Origin: Desulfurococcaceae archaeon
Lineage (GTDB): Archaea > Thermoproteota > Thermoprotei_A > Sulfolobales > Ignisphaeraceae
Assembly (NCBI GenBank): GCA_020832925.1
Contig: JAJHRF010000003.1
Location: 1-64,000 of the forward strand
Direction of reading: 5' to 3'
DNA length: 64,000 bases
Within the stretch, counting starts at the first letter, position 1. Each line of letters starts with the position of its first letter. The position numbers and the translations under genes are program-made. Of this stretch, positions 17,423 through 25,961 are shown in pieces. The notes beneath the pieces are model-generated. The model saw nothing but the letters and a program-made list of their open reading frames with translations, had not been told where the DNA came from and searched no databases.

Positions 17423-17456
17423 ATTTACACCCGCAAATATTTATATGTGTAAATAT
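17421..17456. promoter_or_regulatory. perfect 10-base dyad over the inositol-phosphate-synthase promoter (candidate operator)
   Basis: ATATTTACAC (17421-17430) and its exact complement GTGTAAATAT (17447-17456) flank a 16-base spacer. The left arm covers the start codon region of the synthase. The right arm overlaps the AT-rich sequence about 30 bases upstream of it, where TBP would bind. A divergent PadR-type gene starts at 17523. The binding protein is inferred from position only. Confidence 0.6.
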
Positions 17457-17522
17457 AGAAACAGTAGCGAGATATATAAGGCTATCGTGTATATAAATAT
17501 CCAGACTACGATAAAAATACGT

Positions 17523-17849
17523 GTGAAGGTTTTGGAGAACTCTAAAGCATTGAAGAGATTGATAAGGAAGCTCACTGTTGAAACTCTCTGGATATACGTA
17601 GTCAAGGTACTCATGGTTTACGGACCTATGAAAGCCTATGATATAAAGAAGAAGTTATACGAATTCTTCGGATTGAAAGTCCCTACAATAACTGTGTATA
17701 GCGTAGTATACAAGCTCTGCAGTGAAGGAATTCTTGAACAGGTTAAAACGGGGAGCGATGTTGTTTACAAAGTTACGGATAAAGGTGTTGCAGAGTACAG
17801 AAAAGCTTTAGGGTTCATAGAGGATATAGTTTCAAAGTTAAGGTTGTAG
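17523..17849 (+). CDS. PadR-like winged-helix regulator
   Basis: 108 residues from GTG 17523. I chose this start over the ATG at 17445 because a TATA-like element (TATATAAATAT, 17490-17500) is centred about 26 bases upstream, as for a leaderless archaeal transcript, and because the first 26 codons of the longer frame are not protein-like. The fold is visible: helices, then KAYDIKKKLYEFFGLKVPTI (recognition helix region), VYSVVYKLCSEGILEQV and the wing GSDVVYKVTDKG, then a C-terminal helix for dimerisation. It probably controls the divergent inositol-phosphate synthase and itself through the dyad between them. Confidence 0.7.
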   Translation: MKVLENSKALKRLIRKLTVETLWIYVVKVLMVYGPMKAYDIKKKLYEFFGLKVPTITVYSVVYKLCSEGILEQVKTGSDVVYKVTDKGVAEYRKALGFIEDIVSKLRL

Positions 17850-17859
17850 TTGTTTATGT

Positions 17860-18336
17860 TTATCTTAAATATCTTCGTCTAAGTCTTGATAGAAGCCCGC
17901 TTGTCCTGATAGGTATAGCTATACAAGACCCTAACAAATGATTAATGTGCTGGATAGACAATGCTAACAAGGTGTAGGGTACACAGATAGCTTCTCCTCG
18001 AACTCTAATAATAGCTCTTCCTGTATCAGCTCTATACGATATCAATTCGATATTGCATCTATGTTTAAGCACAGGTCCTAGTAAAGAATATATGGATTTC
18101 TTTAGGTAGTTTGAAAGATCTCTATAATCGTTGCTATCGAGGCACAGGAATTTGACTAGGATGTAGCGTTTAACTCTTCTATACTTTCTACGCGTTAGAA
18201 CAGCTGTGCCTAGTTCGCTGATTATCTGCTCAATTTCTCTATATACCCGAGGAATAGCTAGGATGGTTATAGCTATGGATAGCGTAGACATAGCGAAAGC
18301 TATCCAAGTCAATAAGCTATAGAGCTCCACAGCCAT
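17860..18336 (-). CDS. rnp2: RNase P protein component 2 (Pop5) with an N-terminal membrane segment
   Basis: 158 residues. The part from about 52 on (RRVKRYILVKFLCLDSNDYR, later ADTGRAIIRVRGEAICVPYT and a C-terminal IRTSG) matches archaeal Pop5, which supports the catalytic RNA of RNase P in maturing tRNA 5' ends. Residues 5-30 (LLTWIAFAMSTLSIAITILA) are a clear hydrophobic helix, absent from most Pop5 proteins as I know them. The gene follows Rpp30 by 3 bases in the conserved DUF54-Rpp30-Pop5 order. A downstream start could remove the helix, but no better ribosome site is evident. Confidence 0.8.
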   Translation of the reverse strand: MAVELYSLLTWIAFAMSTLSIAITILAIPRVYREIEQIISELGTAVLTRRKYRRVKRYILVKFLCLDSNDYRDLSNYLKKSIYSLLGPVLKHRCNIELISYRADTGRAIIRVRGEAICVPYTLLALSIQHINHLLGSCIAIPIRTSGLLSRLRRRYLR

Positions 18337-18339
18337 CGC

Positions 18340-18999
18340 CTACTGATTCAACCAGTTGAGTATGAATTCTTTTGGGTATAGCTCGAGCATAAGCCTACGC
18401 TCTCTCTTCGAGAACCCTATCGTAAACAAGATCAAGTCTATATGTGTTGTTAAAAGGGTTTCTCTAAGAGATGGACTTGCAGAACCTATTATAACACCCA
18501 CATCTTTTTTCAATGCTCTTTCAATTGTTTCACCTAAAAAATAGAACTCTCTCTCTACATCAACACTTGAGACCTCGTTCAGAATATCGACGATGAAAGG
18601 GTGTAGATGAATCTCTATGTACTTCCTAACCTGTGCTTGAGCCATAAAGTTCACCTGAGCTTCATCAACATAGCGAAGGCTCTTCGGGGTCATCACTACC
18701 GATGCAAATCTACGAGTTTTAGCAAGACTTCGAGCAGAATCTGTATCTAGAGGTAGACAACCTACAGCTAAATACTTCGATATGCTGAAGCAGTTATCGA
18801 TATTTCTACTGTTCACAGAGATTATCTTCCTCGGTAACACAATCAGACCCCTCTTCCTAAGGTCTGGCAACTCTAGTAAGTTGCGAATACAGTTGTCCAG
18901 AATTTCTTGGTCTAGCCCTATGATTGAGCATAGATCTATCTTCAGATACTCAACAAGATCTTCGCATTTCATGTAAGCTAGGTATAGATTAGCCTGCAT
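18340..18999 (-). CDS. rnp3: RNase P protein component 3 (Rpp30)
   Basis: 219 residues, a PHP-like TIM-barrel protein that forms a pair with Pop5 in RNase P. Recognisable pieces are SISKYLAVGCLPLDTDSARS, FASVVMTPKSLRYVDEAQVN and YIEIHLHPFIVDI, followed by SASPSLRETLLTTHID, in the order found in archaeal Rpp30. It overlaps the end of the DUF54 gene by 11 bases and is 3 bases from Pop5, so the three are translated together. Divergence from better-known homologues is considerable, but the gene context supports the call. Confidence 0.82.
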   Translation of the reverse strand: MQANLYLAYMKCEDLVEYLKIDLCSIIGLDQEILDNCIRNLLELPDLRKRGLIVLPRKIISVNSRNIDNCFSISKYLAVGCLPLDTDSARSLAKTRRFASVVMTPKSLRYVDEAQVNFMAQAQVRKYIEIHLHPFIVDILNEVSSVDVEREFYFLGETIERALKKDVGVIIGSASPSLRETLLTTHIDLILFTIGFSKRERRLMLELYPKEFILNWLNQ

Positions 19000-19462
19000 T
19001 ACCTGTAAACCCTTTAACTAGATCCTCTATAAGTTTCTGAACATCTTTAAGAGACCTTTTGTAAGCAAACGTTATAACGATCTTGATCACGTCGTCGCCG
19101 TCGTAAAGAATTATCGAGCCTAGGTATGCATCTTGTTTACTCAACCTGAGGTAGAATTCGTTAGTTTTTCTATTGTATCTAGCATCAAGTGTGCTAAGGA
19201 GGATCCTCTTATCGCTTTCACTCATCTTGCTTAGAATATTTTTCACGAACTCTAGAGCATCGCTTCCTTCTAGAACAATTTTTAGCCTAACTATAGGGTT
19301 GCCGTAGTAACCTACAATGGTCTCCTCCTCTATAGACACCTTACTCCTTAGGTTCTGGGGCAGTATGTTCAGTATAGCCTGCTTAACCTTGTCAATATCT
19401 TCAGTAGCATGTCCATGGGTGGATATCAAAACCCTCGCTATAGCAATATCGTTACCTGCCAT
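18989..19462 (-). CDS. DUF54 / COG1325 RNA-binding protein
   Basis: 157 residues. The protein opens with a strand ending ARVLISTHGHATEDIDKVKQ, followed by IEEETIVGYYGNPIVRLKIV. This is the split ferredoxin-like pattern of the archaeal DUF54 family, which resembles ribosomal protein L5 and is linked to RNA processing by gene context. It lies between the YchF-type GTPase and the RNase P subunits, as in many crenarchaea. The exact function is not established. The start is ATG, 11 bases after the GTPase stop. Confidence 0.82.
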   Translation of the reverse strand: MAGNDIAIARVLISTHGHATEDIDKVKQAILNILPQNLRSKVSIEEETIVGYYGNPIVRLKIVLEGSDALEFVKNILSKMSESDKRILLSTLDARYNRKTNEFYLRLSKQDAYLGSIILYDGDDVIKIVITFAYKRSLKDVQKLIEDLVKGFTGNAG

Positions 19463-19473
19463 ATCTCAACCCC

Positions 19474-20703
19474 CTACGTAGCCGCGACAATCTTTATAAC
19501 AGAGTTATCTGGTAATATGTAGTCTTTTCCAACTCTTTGCTTAGTTTTAGCATCTATAGCGTACAAGAAGTGTTTACCTAGGTCTGTATGAACCATGTAG
19601 GCAAGGTCGAGAGCTGTTGTACCTTTCGGTACTAGATATGCATCTGGAAGTATATTACCTTTGCTATCGGTGAACGTGTTAGGGTCTTCAACTGGGTACA
19701 CAATAACCATGTTCAACGCGTTGAACACAGTCTCGTTTATAACTTTCTGTACACCTGTACCCCCATACAGCTTCATAACCTCTCTCACAATCTCTAGAGC
19801 TCTTAACTGTTGCTGAGTTAAACCCGACGTATCAACGATCTTGAAGTCCGGATCCCCTGGTAGGTAATCTATATAACCTTTAGCAGTTGCTTTCCTGAGA
19901 ATAAGCTCTCCTAAAGCTGAGACAGGTACTATAATTCTCCCAGGTAAACGTTTAACAACATCCTTCATTATATCCTTAGCCTCAGGTATATCGATCTTAT
20001 TAGCGGCTATAACTATAGGCTTAGCTACAATCCTCAACGCGTGTATAAACATCTTCAACTCCTCTTCTCTCCAAGAAGAAGGTTTCGAGAACTCCAGCTT
20101 AGTCACAATAAGAGCTTTCACAATGTGTTCTCTTTTAATAGACAACCCTGAAAGTCTCTGAGCAAGAGCATCTATCATCTGCCCTAGGTTCATATGGTCG
20201 AGAGCTCTCGCGAACCTCGGCCAATCACGCGATATTATTCCGTACATCCATTCTTCATATTCATTCTCTATGGCTATAATATCTTCGTAAGGATCTCTAT
20301 AACCAGGCTTAATATATTTTCCATCTTCGTCTGTAGACCCAGCTATATCAACGACATGTATTAATGCATCAGCTTGTCTAATAGCGTCTAGGAACTTATT
20401 TCCCAAACCTCTACCTTTCGAAGCATCTTTAACAAGCCCTGGAATATCGACAAGAACTACAGGTATGAACCGTTCTCCTCTTGTACAGATAGAGTTTACA
20501 GGAGTACATCGAGGAAGACCTAGTTCAACATGTACACATCTCCTCCTTACGTACGCTACACCGCTATGAGGTTCGAGTGTAACGAAAGGTCTATTCTCGA
20601 TGGGTACAGGTATCATGGTCGCGGCAGAGAAGAACGTAGATTTACCTACATTGGTTTTACCTAGCAAACCTATGGTTATCCTTGGAGCCCCTATTTTCGA
20701 CAC
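19474..20703 (-). CDS. archaeal OBG/YchF-type translation-factor GTPase with TGS domain
   Basis: 409 residues. G1 is GLLGKTNVGKST (about 13-24) and G3 is VDIPGLVKDASKGRGLGNKF, typical of the OBG-YchF branch. G4 NKID (AANKIDIPEA) comes after a helical insertion, and a C-terminal TGS domain (YLVPKGTTALDLAYMVHTDL) follows. The final DNSVIKIVAA strand closes the TGS fold. Such proteins bind ribosomes and hydrolyse GTP (or ATP in YchF). It leads the operon with DUF54, Rpp30 and Pop5, divergent from ribosomal protein L15e, so the region is devoted to RNA maturation and translation. Confidence 0.88.
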   Translation of the reverse strand: MSKIGAPRITIGLLGKTNVGKSTFFSAATMIPVPIENRPFVTLEPHSGVAYVRRRCVHVELGLPRCTPVNSICTRGERFIPVVLVDIPGLVKDASKGRGLGNKFLDAIRQADALIHVVDIAGSTDEDGKYIKPGYRDPYEDIIAIENEYEEWMYGIISRDWPRFARALDHMNLGQMIDALAQRLSGLSIKREHIVKALIVTKLEFSKPSSWREEELKMFIHALRIVAKPIVIAANKIDIPEAKDIMKDVVKRLPGRIIVPVSALGELILRKATAKGYIDYLPGDPDFKIVDTSGLTQQQLRALEIVREVMKLYGGTGVQKVINETVFNALNMVIVYPVEDPNTFTDSKGNILPDAYLVPKGTTALDLAYMVHTDLGKHFLYAIDAKTKQRVGKDYILPDNSVIKIVAAT

Positions 20704-20803
20704 CTATACCTATAGCTTCAATACAGCTTAAAACCTGTAAATGTGAGTCCTAGCTAGACTTGAGTAGCAGGTGAAAAAGAAGATTTAAGGTGGGGCGATC
20801 TCT

Positions 20804-21472
20804 GTGGCTAGGTCAGCTTATCACTACATGGCTCTACTATGGAGAAAGCCTACCGAAGAGTATGAGAAATTCATGAAGCATAAACTTGCAGAATGGCGTA
20901 GAGAACCTTCAATTGTTAGAATTGAGAAGCCTACGAGGTTGGATAGAGCTAGGAGGCTGGGGTACAAAGCTAAACCAGGTTTCGTAGTTGTCAGAGTTAG
21001 GGTTAGGAAGGGAGGGTTAAGAAAGCCTAGACCTCGCTCAGGTAGAAGACCTAAGAGAATGGGTATCTATGGTCATACCCCTAAGAAGAGCTTAAGGCTT
21101 ATAGCAGAGGAAAGAGCTGCAAGAAAATACAGAAACTTAGAGGTATTGAACAGTTACTACGTAGGAGAAGATGGGCTTTACAAATATTACGAAGTTATAC
21201 TTGTAGATCCACATCATCCAGCAATCCTAAGAGACCCTGATATAAACTGGATAGCAAGCCCCAGTCAGAGAGGTAGAGTGTTTAGAGGGAAGACTTCGGC
21301 TGGCAGGAAGATGAGAGGCATGATAAGGTTCAGAGGTCTAAAGGGTACTCACAAGTATAAGTGGAAGAAGAAGCAGAAGGAGAGAGAGTTAAAGAAGAGA
21401 CATGAGGCAAGCCGTGGTGCAAGACTTATAGCTCCTAAAGAGGTTTATGAGGAGCTAGGTATAGAGAAATAG
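20804..21472 (+). CDS. rpl15e: 50S ribosomal protein L15e
   Basis: 222 residues from GTG 20804, with GGTGGGGCGAT a few bases upstream as ribosome site. It is very basic and has the family signatures [13 protein letters not shown] at the N-terminus, [20 protein letters not shown], and [20 protein letters not shown]. The C-terminal part carries [12 protein letters not shown] and a Lys/Arg-rich tail. It binds 23S rRNA in the large subunit. It is divergent from the YchF-type operon, a conserved neighbourhood in crenarchaea, and convergent with the HerA-type ATPase, whose stop is 3 bases away. Confidence 0.96.
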   Translation: MARSAYHYMALLWRKPTEEYEKFMKHKLAEWRREPSIVRIEKPTRLDRARRLGYKAKPGFVVVRVRVRKGGLRKPRPRSGRRPKRMGIYGHTPKKSLRLIAEERAARKYRNLEVLNSYYVGEDGLYKYYEVILVDPHHPAILRDPDINWIASPSQRGRVFRGKTSAGRKMRGMIRFRGLKGTHKYKWKKKQKERELKKRHEASRGARLIAPKEVYEELGIEK

Positions 21473-21475
21473 TGT

Positions 21476-22567
21476 TCATTCTTCAAAATTATCGAGAGGA
21501 TCTACATAGAGAATAGTAGGGATTTTATAAGGAGAAATCCTCGTCACAGCTATTCCCTGCCCAGAAATTGTCATTGCGTAGTCTATAGCTTTTTTAGAGA
21601 GATTGAGATATCGTTGAAGTTTTTGCCAATAACTTATAGAGGGGGCACTCATAGCCATAAAGAGCCCGCAGCTATTAATAATAGTATCGATGTAGGGATG
21701 TAGATCTTCTACCCCCTGTGTAGCCATAAACATTGCTATCCCCAGACTTCTACTATACCTCGCAAGCATATTCACAAATTCATCTCCTAAAAACGGCAAG
21801 ACATGCCAAAGCTCATCTAAAACTACGACATTTATTGGAATCTGTGTTGTAGATACATTGAATGTTGATAGCATATACTTGAGGATATATGTAACGACTA
21901 AAGCGCTTTCTAATCTATCTCTTACGAATATCTGCTTAAGATTTACAATGGATATCCTTCTCTGTTTCGATGTGTATACACCAAGGAATTCTTCATCAAA
22001 ACTATAGCGGTTAGTATAAACATTAAATAACGTTGTTAACGTACTTGTAGCTTTGCTGATTTCTTTATCGTAAACATCTACTTCGTAATTCCAAATACTA
22101 TCGACATCAAGACAACGGTTACATACGTTAACCAAGATTTTAGCTAGATACTTTCTTGCTTGTGTACTTAGCGTGTAAACTTTAGAAAGACTTTCAATAG
22201 CAATGTTAATCATTTCAAGTTTTTTCGTAGGTTGATCTTCACAGAAACATAGGGGTAGAGGGACTTCTACAGGGTTGAAAATAAGTACTCTATCCGTATA
22301 CATTGAGAATAGATATCTATACTCATCCTTTATATCGAAAATAATAGCATTAACATTGTATGATCTTACAAATCTATGAACAAGAGCTGATAAAGTAACA
22401 GATTTACCACTACCACTAGGACCTATGACAAGTAGATGTGGTGTCGATGATAGTTCCGGATCCCAGTATACGCTACTCCCCGATATAACATCTATACCTA
22501 TGTATGTACCTGTACTGCTATACGATAAAGGTACAACTGCTGTAGGTGGTAGAGAATCTAAAAGCAT
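21476..22567 (-). CDS. HerA/VirB4-type P-loop ATPase (last gene of a three-gene unit)
   Basis: 363 residues. A strand pair typical of the VirB4/HerA start (YIGIDVISGSSVYWDPE) leads to Walker A GPSGSGKS at 49-56. Other features are FDIKDEYRYL (about 77-86), Walker B VVVLDELWH with Asp251-Glu252, and the polar sensor MATQGVEDL (about 281-289). Relatives are hexameric DNA or protein pumps, including archaeal HerA and the DNA-import ATPase CedB. The protein lacks the N-terminal domain of VirB4, which may be supplied by the upstream gene. No NurA nuclease is nearby and no membrane helix is present. Confidence 0.75.
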   Translation of the reverse strand: MLLDSLPPTAVVPLSYSSTGTYIGIDVISGSSVYWDPELSSTPHLLVIGPSGSGKSVTLSALVHRFVRSYNVNAIIFDIKDEYRYLFSMYTDRVLIFNPVEVPLPLCFCEDQPTKKLEMINIAIESLSKVYTLSTQARKYLAKILVNVCNRCLDVDSIWNYEVDVYDKEISKATSTLTTLFNVYTNRYSFDEEFLGVYTSKQRRISIVNLKQIFVRDRLESALVVTYILKYMLSTFNVSTTQIPINVVVLDELWHVLPFLGDEFVNMLARYSRSLGIAMFMATQGVEDLHPYIDTIINSCGLFMAMSAPSISYWQKLQRYLNLSKKAIDYAMTISGQGIAVTRISPYKIPTILYVDPLDNFEE

Positions 22568-22574
22568 TTGCTTT

Positions 22575-23165
22575 CTACGTAGATTTGTTTGTACGAAAAT
22601 TGAGTATAACTCTTGCTAGCATGTCTTCTACTATAGGTTCTAAACTTATGTTTAAGATATTCTTCGCATTTAAAGGTACTCTCTCTATATCCTTTATATT
22701 CACAGTGTTAGGACAGAGCAATGCCACTATACTTACGGTTTTAACAGGTTTAATACCCATTAAAACCTTCTTCCTATTCTCGAGAATTTTTTCGATATGG
22801 GTACGAAGTTTAATGTTTGTCTTATCTACAGATAATTCTACTAATCTCAGCTGTAAGCTCTGATCCAACTTCTTAAGATATTTATCTGTATCTACTAACT
22901 CGATGTCTGTCATCAGTATCTGACGACAGTTCTCGACATAGAGTATCTCTAGGAATTTACGTAGATTGTGTAGGTAATCCAGATATGCTAAATCATGTAT
23001 ACTCAAAGACCAGTTCTTAACCTTATACAACGCAATAATTTCGTCGTTACATAAATGAATACCTGGTTTCACATATCTACATAATGATATACTGTATTCT
23101 TTACCACGATGAGTAACCCTAGTTAGTGTTCTTATTAGAGACTGGGTAAAGGTTTTCATATACAT
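22575..23165 (-). CDS. unknown protein, possible N-terminal half of a split VirB4-like ATPase
   Basis: About 197 residues. The start is uncertain: ATGs at 23213, 23165 and 23159 are all in frame and all overlap the large gene upstream. There are no membrane helices and no catalytic motif. The layout (a strand-rich start with KEYSISLCRYVKPG, a helical middle, then PVKTVSIVALLCP and a final helix) is where a VirB4-type N-terminal domain would sit. The HerA/VirB4 ATPase starts 7 bases later in a different frame, beginning exactly at the strands that normally follow that domain. The split-gene idea is inference. Confidence 0.5.
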   Translation of the reverse strand: MYMKTFTQSLIRTLTRVTHRGKEYSISLCRYVKPGIHLCNDEIIALYKVKNWSLSIHDLAYLDYLHNLRKFLEILYVENCRQILMTDIELVDTDKYLKKLDQSLQLRLVELSVDKTNIKLRTHIEKILENRKKVLMGIKPVKTVSIVALLCPNTVNIKDIERVPLNAKNILNISLEPIVEDMLARVILNFRTNKST

Positions 23166-25485
23166 TGCTAGATACTCTAATATCACTGCTTCTAATCCCC
23201 AACATCTTAGCAACTTTTAAAGCGATATGCATAGCTATGGCTATTACGTTCTCAAAGGTAAGAGGTATTGTACACTGATGCATATAACCAGTAGTTTCAA
23301 AGACTACAATTTGAAGCCCGTAATCGCTTAAGATGTGCTGCCAATCAACATTGATACTCACCTCCTTTACTCTTAAAGGCTCAACAGGTAAAACACTATT
23401 TTCAATTACTACAGAACCCCATACTTTTCGGCAACGATTAGAGATCTTGAGGAAGATCTTAGATTCAGAAACGTTAAAATACGTATCCTGTATTTCTACA
23501 CATTTTCTAGGTAACATAACTTCATAAATTCCGCGATTATACATAATATAAGGTTCAGCAATATCGTCTTTAAATACCACCCTTGGTTTACAAAAGTTGT
23601 ATACAGGCATAGATATATATTTTCCATCAATTTCCAGAATAAGCTTAAGAAGTTTACTACATTTACTAAGATCTATGCATATACCTTTAGCTAAAATGTT
23701 ATTACATATAGCAATTAAGGAAATGTTGCTTAAATTAATATTGTTTTTCTCAAGCATATCCTTATTCAAGCATATCTGGTCTTGGTGAAGCCGTAGGAGT
23801 TCATCTATTTTTAGTTTAATAATGTCCATTTTATCTAGGTACACTCCCCATTCCAAGTTACCGATAGTCTTTACTAGATATAAGCTAGGATGTACATAAG
23901 TGTTGATATCTATTCTAGAGTAGTCATCAGGTATATACTTCAGAACTAGGTTGTGATCAACAATTTCAGGTTTGCTTAAAATTATATGCTTATCATTAAC
24001 TTGGAGAACCTTAACAACGTCAAAATTTTTAGGTAATTCTACGAGAACTCTGTAAAGCCTAGGTTTCAACTTGATATTAGGTATCAAAATATCCTCTATA
24101 TCTACTTCCTCCGATTTTAATAAGAATTGACTAGCTCTTATCTTAATCAGCGATTTTTCGTATACAGGGTTTATCATTAACGGCGTGAACTCACCAAATA
24201 TATACAAATTGAATCCAGAGACGCTGTTCAGAACTTTAATTCTTGGTACTAAGTCTAAAAGTTTTTCAATATTAAACATTGTTATACGCCCTAGCCTATC
24301 TATACATAAAACTATATCATCTTCTAAAGAAGTGCAATCAGCAAAATACCTAGGTAAGGTTGCAAACTTCTCTATGTATAGACGTGACGATCCTATATCG
24401 ATATAATACACATCAACGCCATCTTTCTTAAGAATTACAAGTTTATCCTTTGCTAAAGTCACAGAATCAACATCGTTAGCAACAATTCTAACATATGCAT
24501 GTGTACTGTCTACATTATAGATATCAAGATGGTTATTAGTGATTATAGCAATACGACTGTGATTAGGATCTACGAAAAACTTTACAACATCTTGATGTGA
24601 GTATCTATTTAAAACAGTTGAACTATTATTCTCGGTATTTACTAAGATCAACAAGTTGTTAGAGTTTAAGGCAAGAACACGTTCTTCATCTATAAAAGCT
24701 AGAGGATCAGCATCTTCTATTTTGTAGTAGCTATCCATGTCATAACGATATTCTAAGTTAAATACAAAACCTCTTCTTCCAAATTTTATAAAGTAAACAT
24801 TGTTTTTTGTATATCCATAGATTCTAGAAGTATTTATTTGTAATAAATAGGGTTCTAAATTTAGTTTAGCACTAAATCCGTATACACGACTACTAACAGC
24901 GGTAAAAATATCATTGTTTACACATACGGATGTAGTGAACGATTCATATGTACCTGTACAATATTTTCGACAACGATGAAGTTCTTCAACAGATATACCT
25001 GTATCTACCAACACTATTCTCCCAAGAACACCATTGTTGCTTAAGAATAGAACATGGTTATGTTGAGGATGCACCGTCTTAGCATATAATTCGTAGTTCA
25101 CTAAGTCTATAACCTCTAAAGCTTTATGAGGTACAACTTTGTAAAGCTTTAGCAACTTACCCATAACATTGTCGATAGATAGTATAGAGAATGGGTTCAA
25201 TGTGAAGTAATTGCAGGTATAGCATAGTTCATCTATAAGATTCTGATCAAAGTTCTCTAAGGCTATAGAGTAAGTGGTGAGCGTTCCGTTGTCCTCAGCC
25301 TTAATAAAAGGGGTTAAACCTATATCTAATTCCTTACTTTGCTTTGTGTAAACTATACGAGGATATATTAAGAGCTTGGGATTGACTAACTCTATGAAGA
25401 CCTTATCTTTGGTCCTAATAGTTCTGATCTTGGTGTGCAAATCTATAATAGGCTTTCTTAACTCTAAGATTATTGAGTGTTTCAA
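23119..25485 (-). CDS. large beta-propeller-like protein of unknown function
   Basis: 788 residues, first gene of the unit with the HerA-type ATPase. Residues about 140-430 show repeated short beta strands ending in hydrophobic-polar pairs (HNHVLFLSNNGVLGRIVLVD, ERVLALNSNNLLILVNTE, NHSRIAIITNNHLDIYNVD, DKLVILKKDGVDVYYID), as in WD40/PQQ propellers. The second half is also beta-rich with scattered Cys. There is no signal peptide, no transmembrane helix and no enzyme motif. The end overlaps the small gene by about 47 bases. I do not recognise the family. A scaffold or target-recognition role with the ATPase is inferred. Confidence 0.6.
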   Translation of the reverse strand: MKHSIILELRKPIIDLHTKIRTIRTKDKVFIELVNPKLLIYPRIVYTKQSKELDIGLTPFIKAEDNGTLTTYSIALENFDQNLIDELCYTCNYFTLNPFSILSIDNVMGKLLKLYKVVPHKALEVIDLVNYELYAKTVHPQHNHVLFLSNNGVLGRIVLVDTGISVEELHRCRKYCTGTYESFTTSVCVNNDIFTAVSSRVYGFSAKLNLEPYLLQINTSRIYGYTKNNVYFIKFGRRGFVFNLEYRYDMDSYYKIEDADPLAFIDEERVLALNSNNLLILVNTENNSSTVLNRYSHQDVVKFFVDPNHSRIAIITNNHLDIYNVDSTHAYVRIVANDVDSVTLAKDKLVILKKDGVDVYYIDIGSSRLYIEKFATLPRYFADCTSLEDDIVLCIDRLGRITMFNIEKLLDLVPRIKVLNSVSGFNLYIFGEFTPLMINPVYEKSLIKIRASQFLLKSEEVDIEDILIPNIKLKPRLYRVLVELPKNFDVVKVLQVNDKHIILSKPEIVDHNLVLKYIPDDYSRIDINTYVHPSLYLVKTIGNLEWGVYLDKMDIIKLKIDELLRLHQDQICLNKDMLEKNNINLSNISLIAICNNILAKGICIDLSKCSKLLKLILEIDGKYISMPVYNFCKPRVVFKDDIAEPYIMYNRGIYEVMLPRKCVEIQDTYFNVSESKIFLKISNRCRKVWGSVVIENSVLPVEPLRVKEVSINVDWQHILSDYGLQIVVFETTGYMHQCTIPLTFENVIAIAMHIALKVAKMLGIRSSDIRVSSNVYENLYPVSNKNTN

Positions 25486-25575
25486 CCCCCTAAAATACTT
25501 AGCTAAGTATATAAAGCGTCTTAATTCTTTTATGTGGTTCTTAACTAAAATAGTTTCTAGGGAATGATATAGACT

Positions 25576-25929
25576 TTGGTGTTGATCTTGAATTCGCGAG
25601 AAAAACTACTAAAGATTTTATCCTCTCTCAAGAATAGAATAGCATCTCCTAGCGATATAATTGCTGTAACAGGGCTTCCTCGATATGAAGTTTTAGCAGC
25701 TTTTCATATACTAGAAGCTCTTGATTTTATCGAGCCTGTATACGTTCGTGGAAACTACAAGTTGTATAGATTAACAATTGAGGGAGAGAAAGTTGTGGAT
25801 ACATTAAGTAGTGGTAAAAAGATTAGAATTGAAGTGGAATTAGATAGAAATACAGAAAAAGCTGTTCAAATAGAAGCTCTTACCACTAATGTTGCCGATA
25901 ACGGGAAAGCAGTGTCGGAAGCATCCTAG
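25576..25929 (+). CDS. winged-helix DNA-binding protein
   Basis: 117 residues from TTG 25576, or GTG 25579 one codon later. The first 75 residues form a winged helix (LLKILSSLKNRIASPSDIIA, then EVLAAFHILEALDFIEPVYV and the wing GNYKLYRLTIEGEK). The tail is acidic and low in hydrophobics. It stands divergent from the propeller/ATPase unit with only about 90 bases between, so it may regulate that unit. It resembles small archaeal MarR/ArsR-like regulators, but no ligand site can be seen. Confidence 0.6.
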   Translation: MVLILNSREKLLKILSSLKNRIASPSDIIAVTGLPRYEVLAAFHILEALDFIEPVYVRGNYKLYRLTIEGEKVVDTLSSGKKIRIEVELDRNTEKAVQIEALTTNVADNGKAVSEAS

Positions 25930-25961
25930 AATTCCTAGTTTTACAGCAATATTTTGAAAGA

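Noticed and set aside
21476-22567. Naming the ATPase HerA of the NurA-HerA-Mre11-Rad50 repair cluster
   Set aside because: None of the partners is adjacent, and the N-terminal HAS-type barrel of HerA is not evident; a VirB4-like relation is at least as good.
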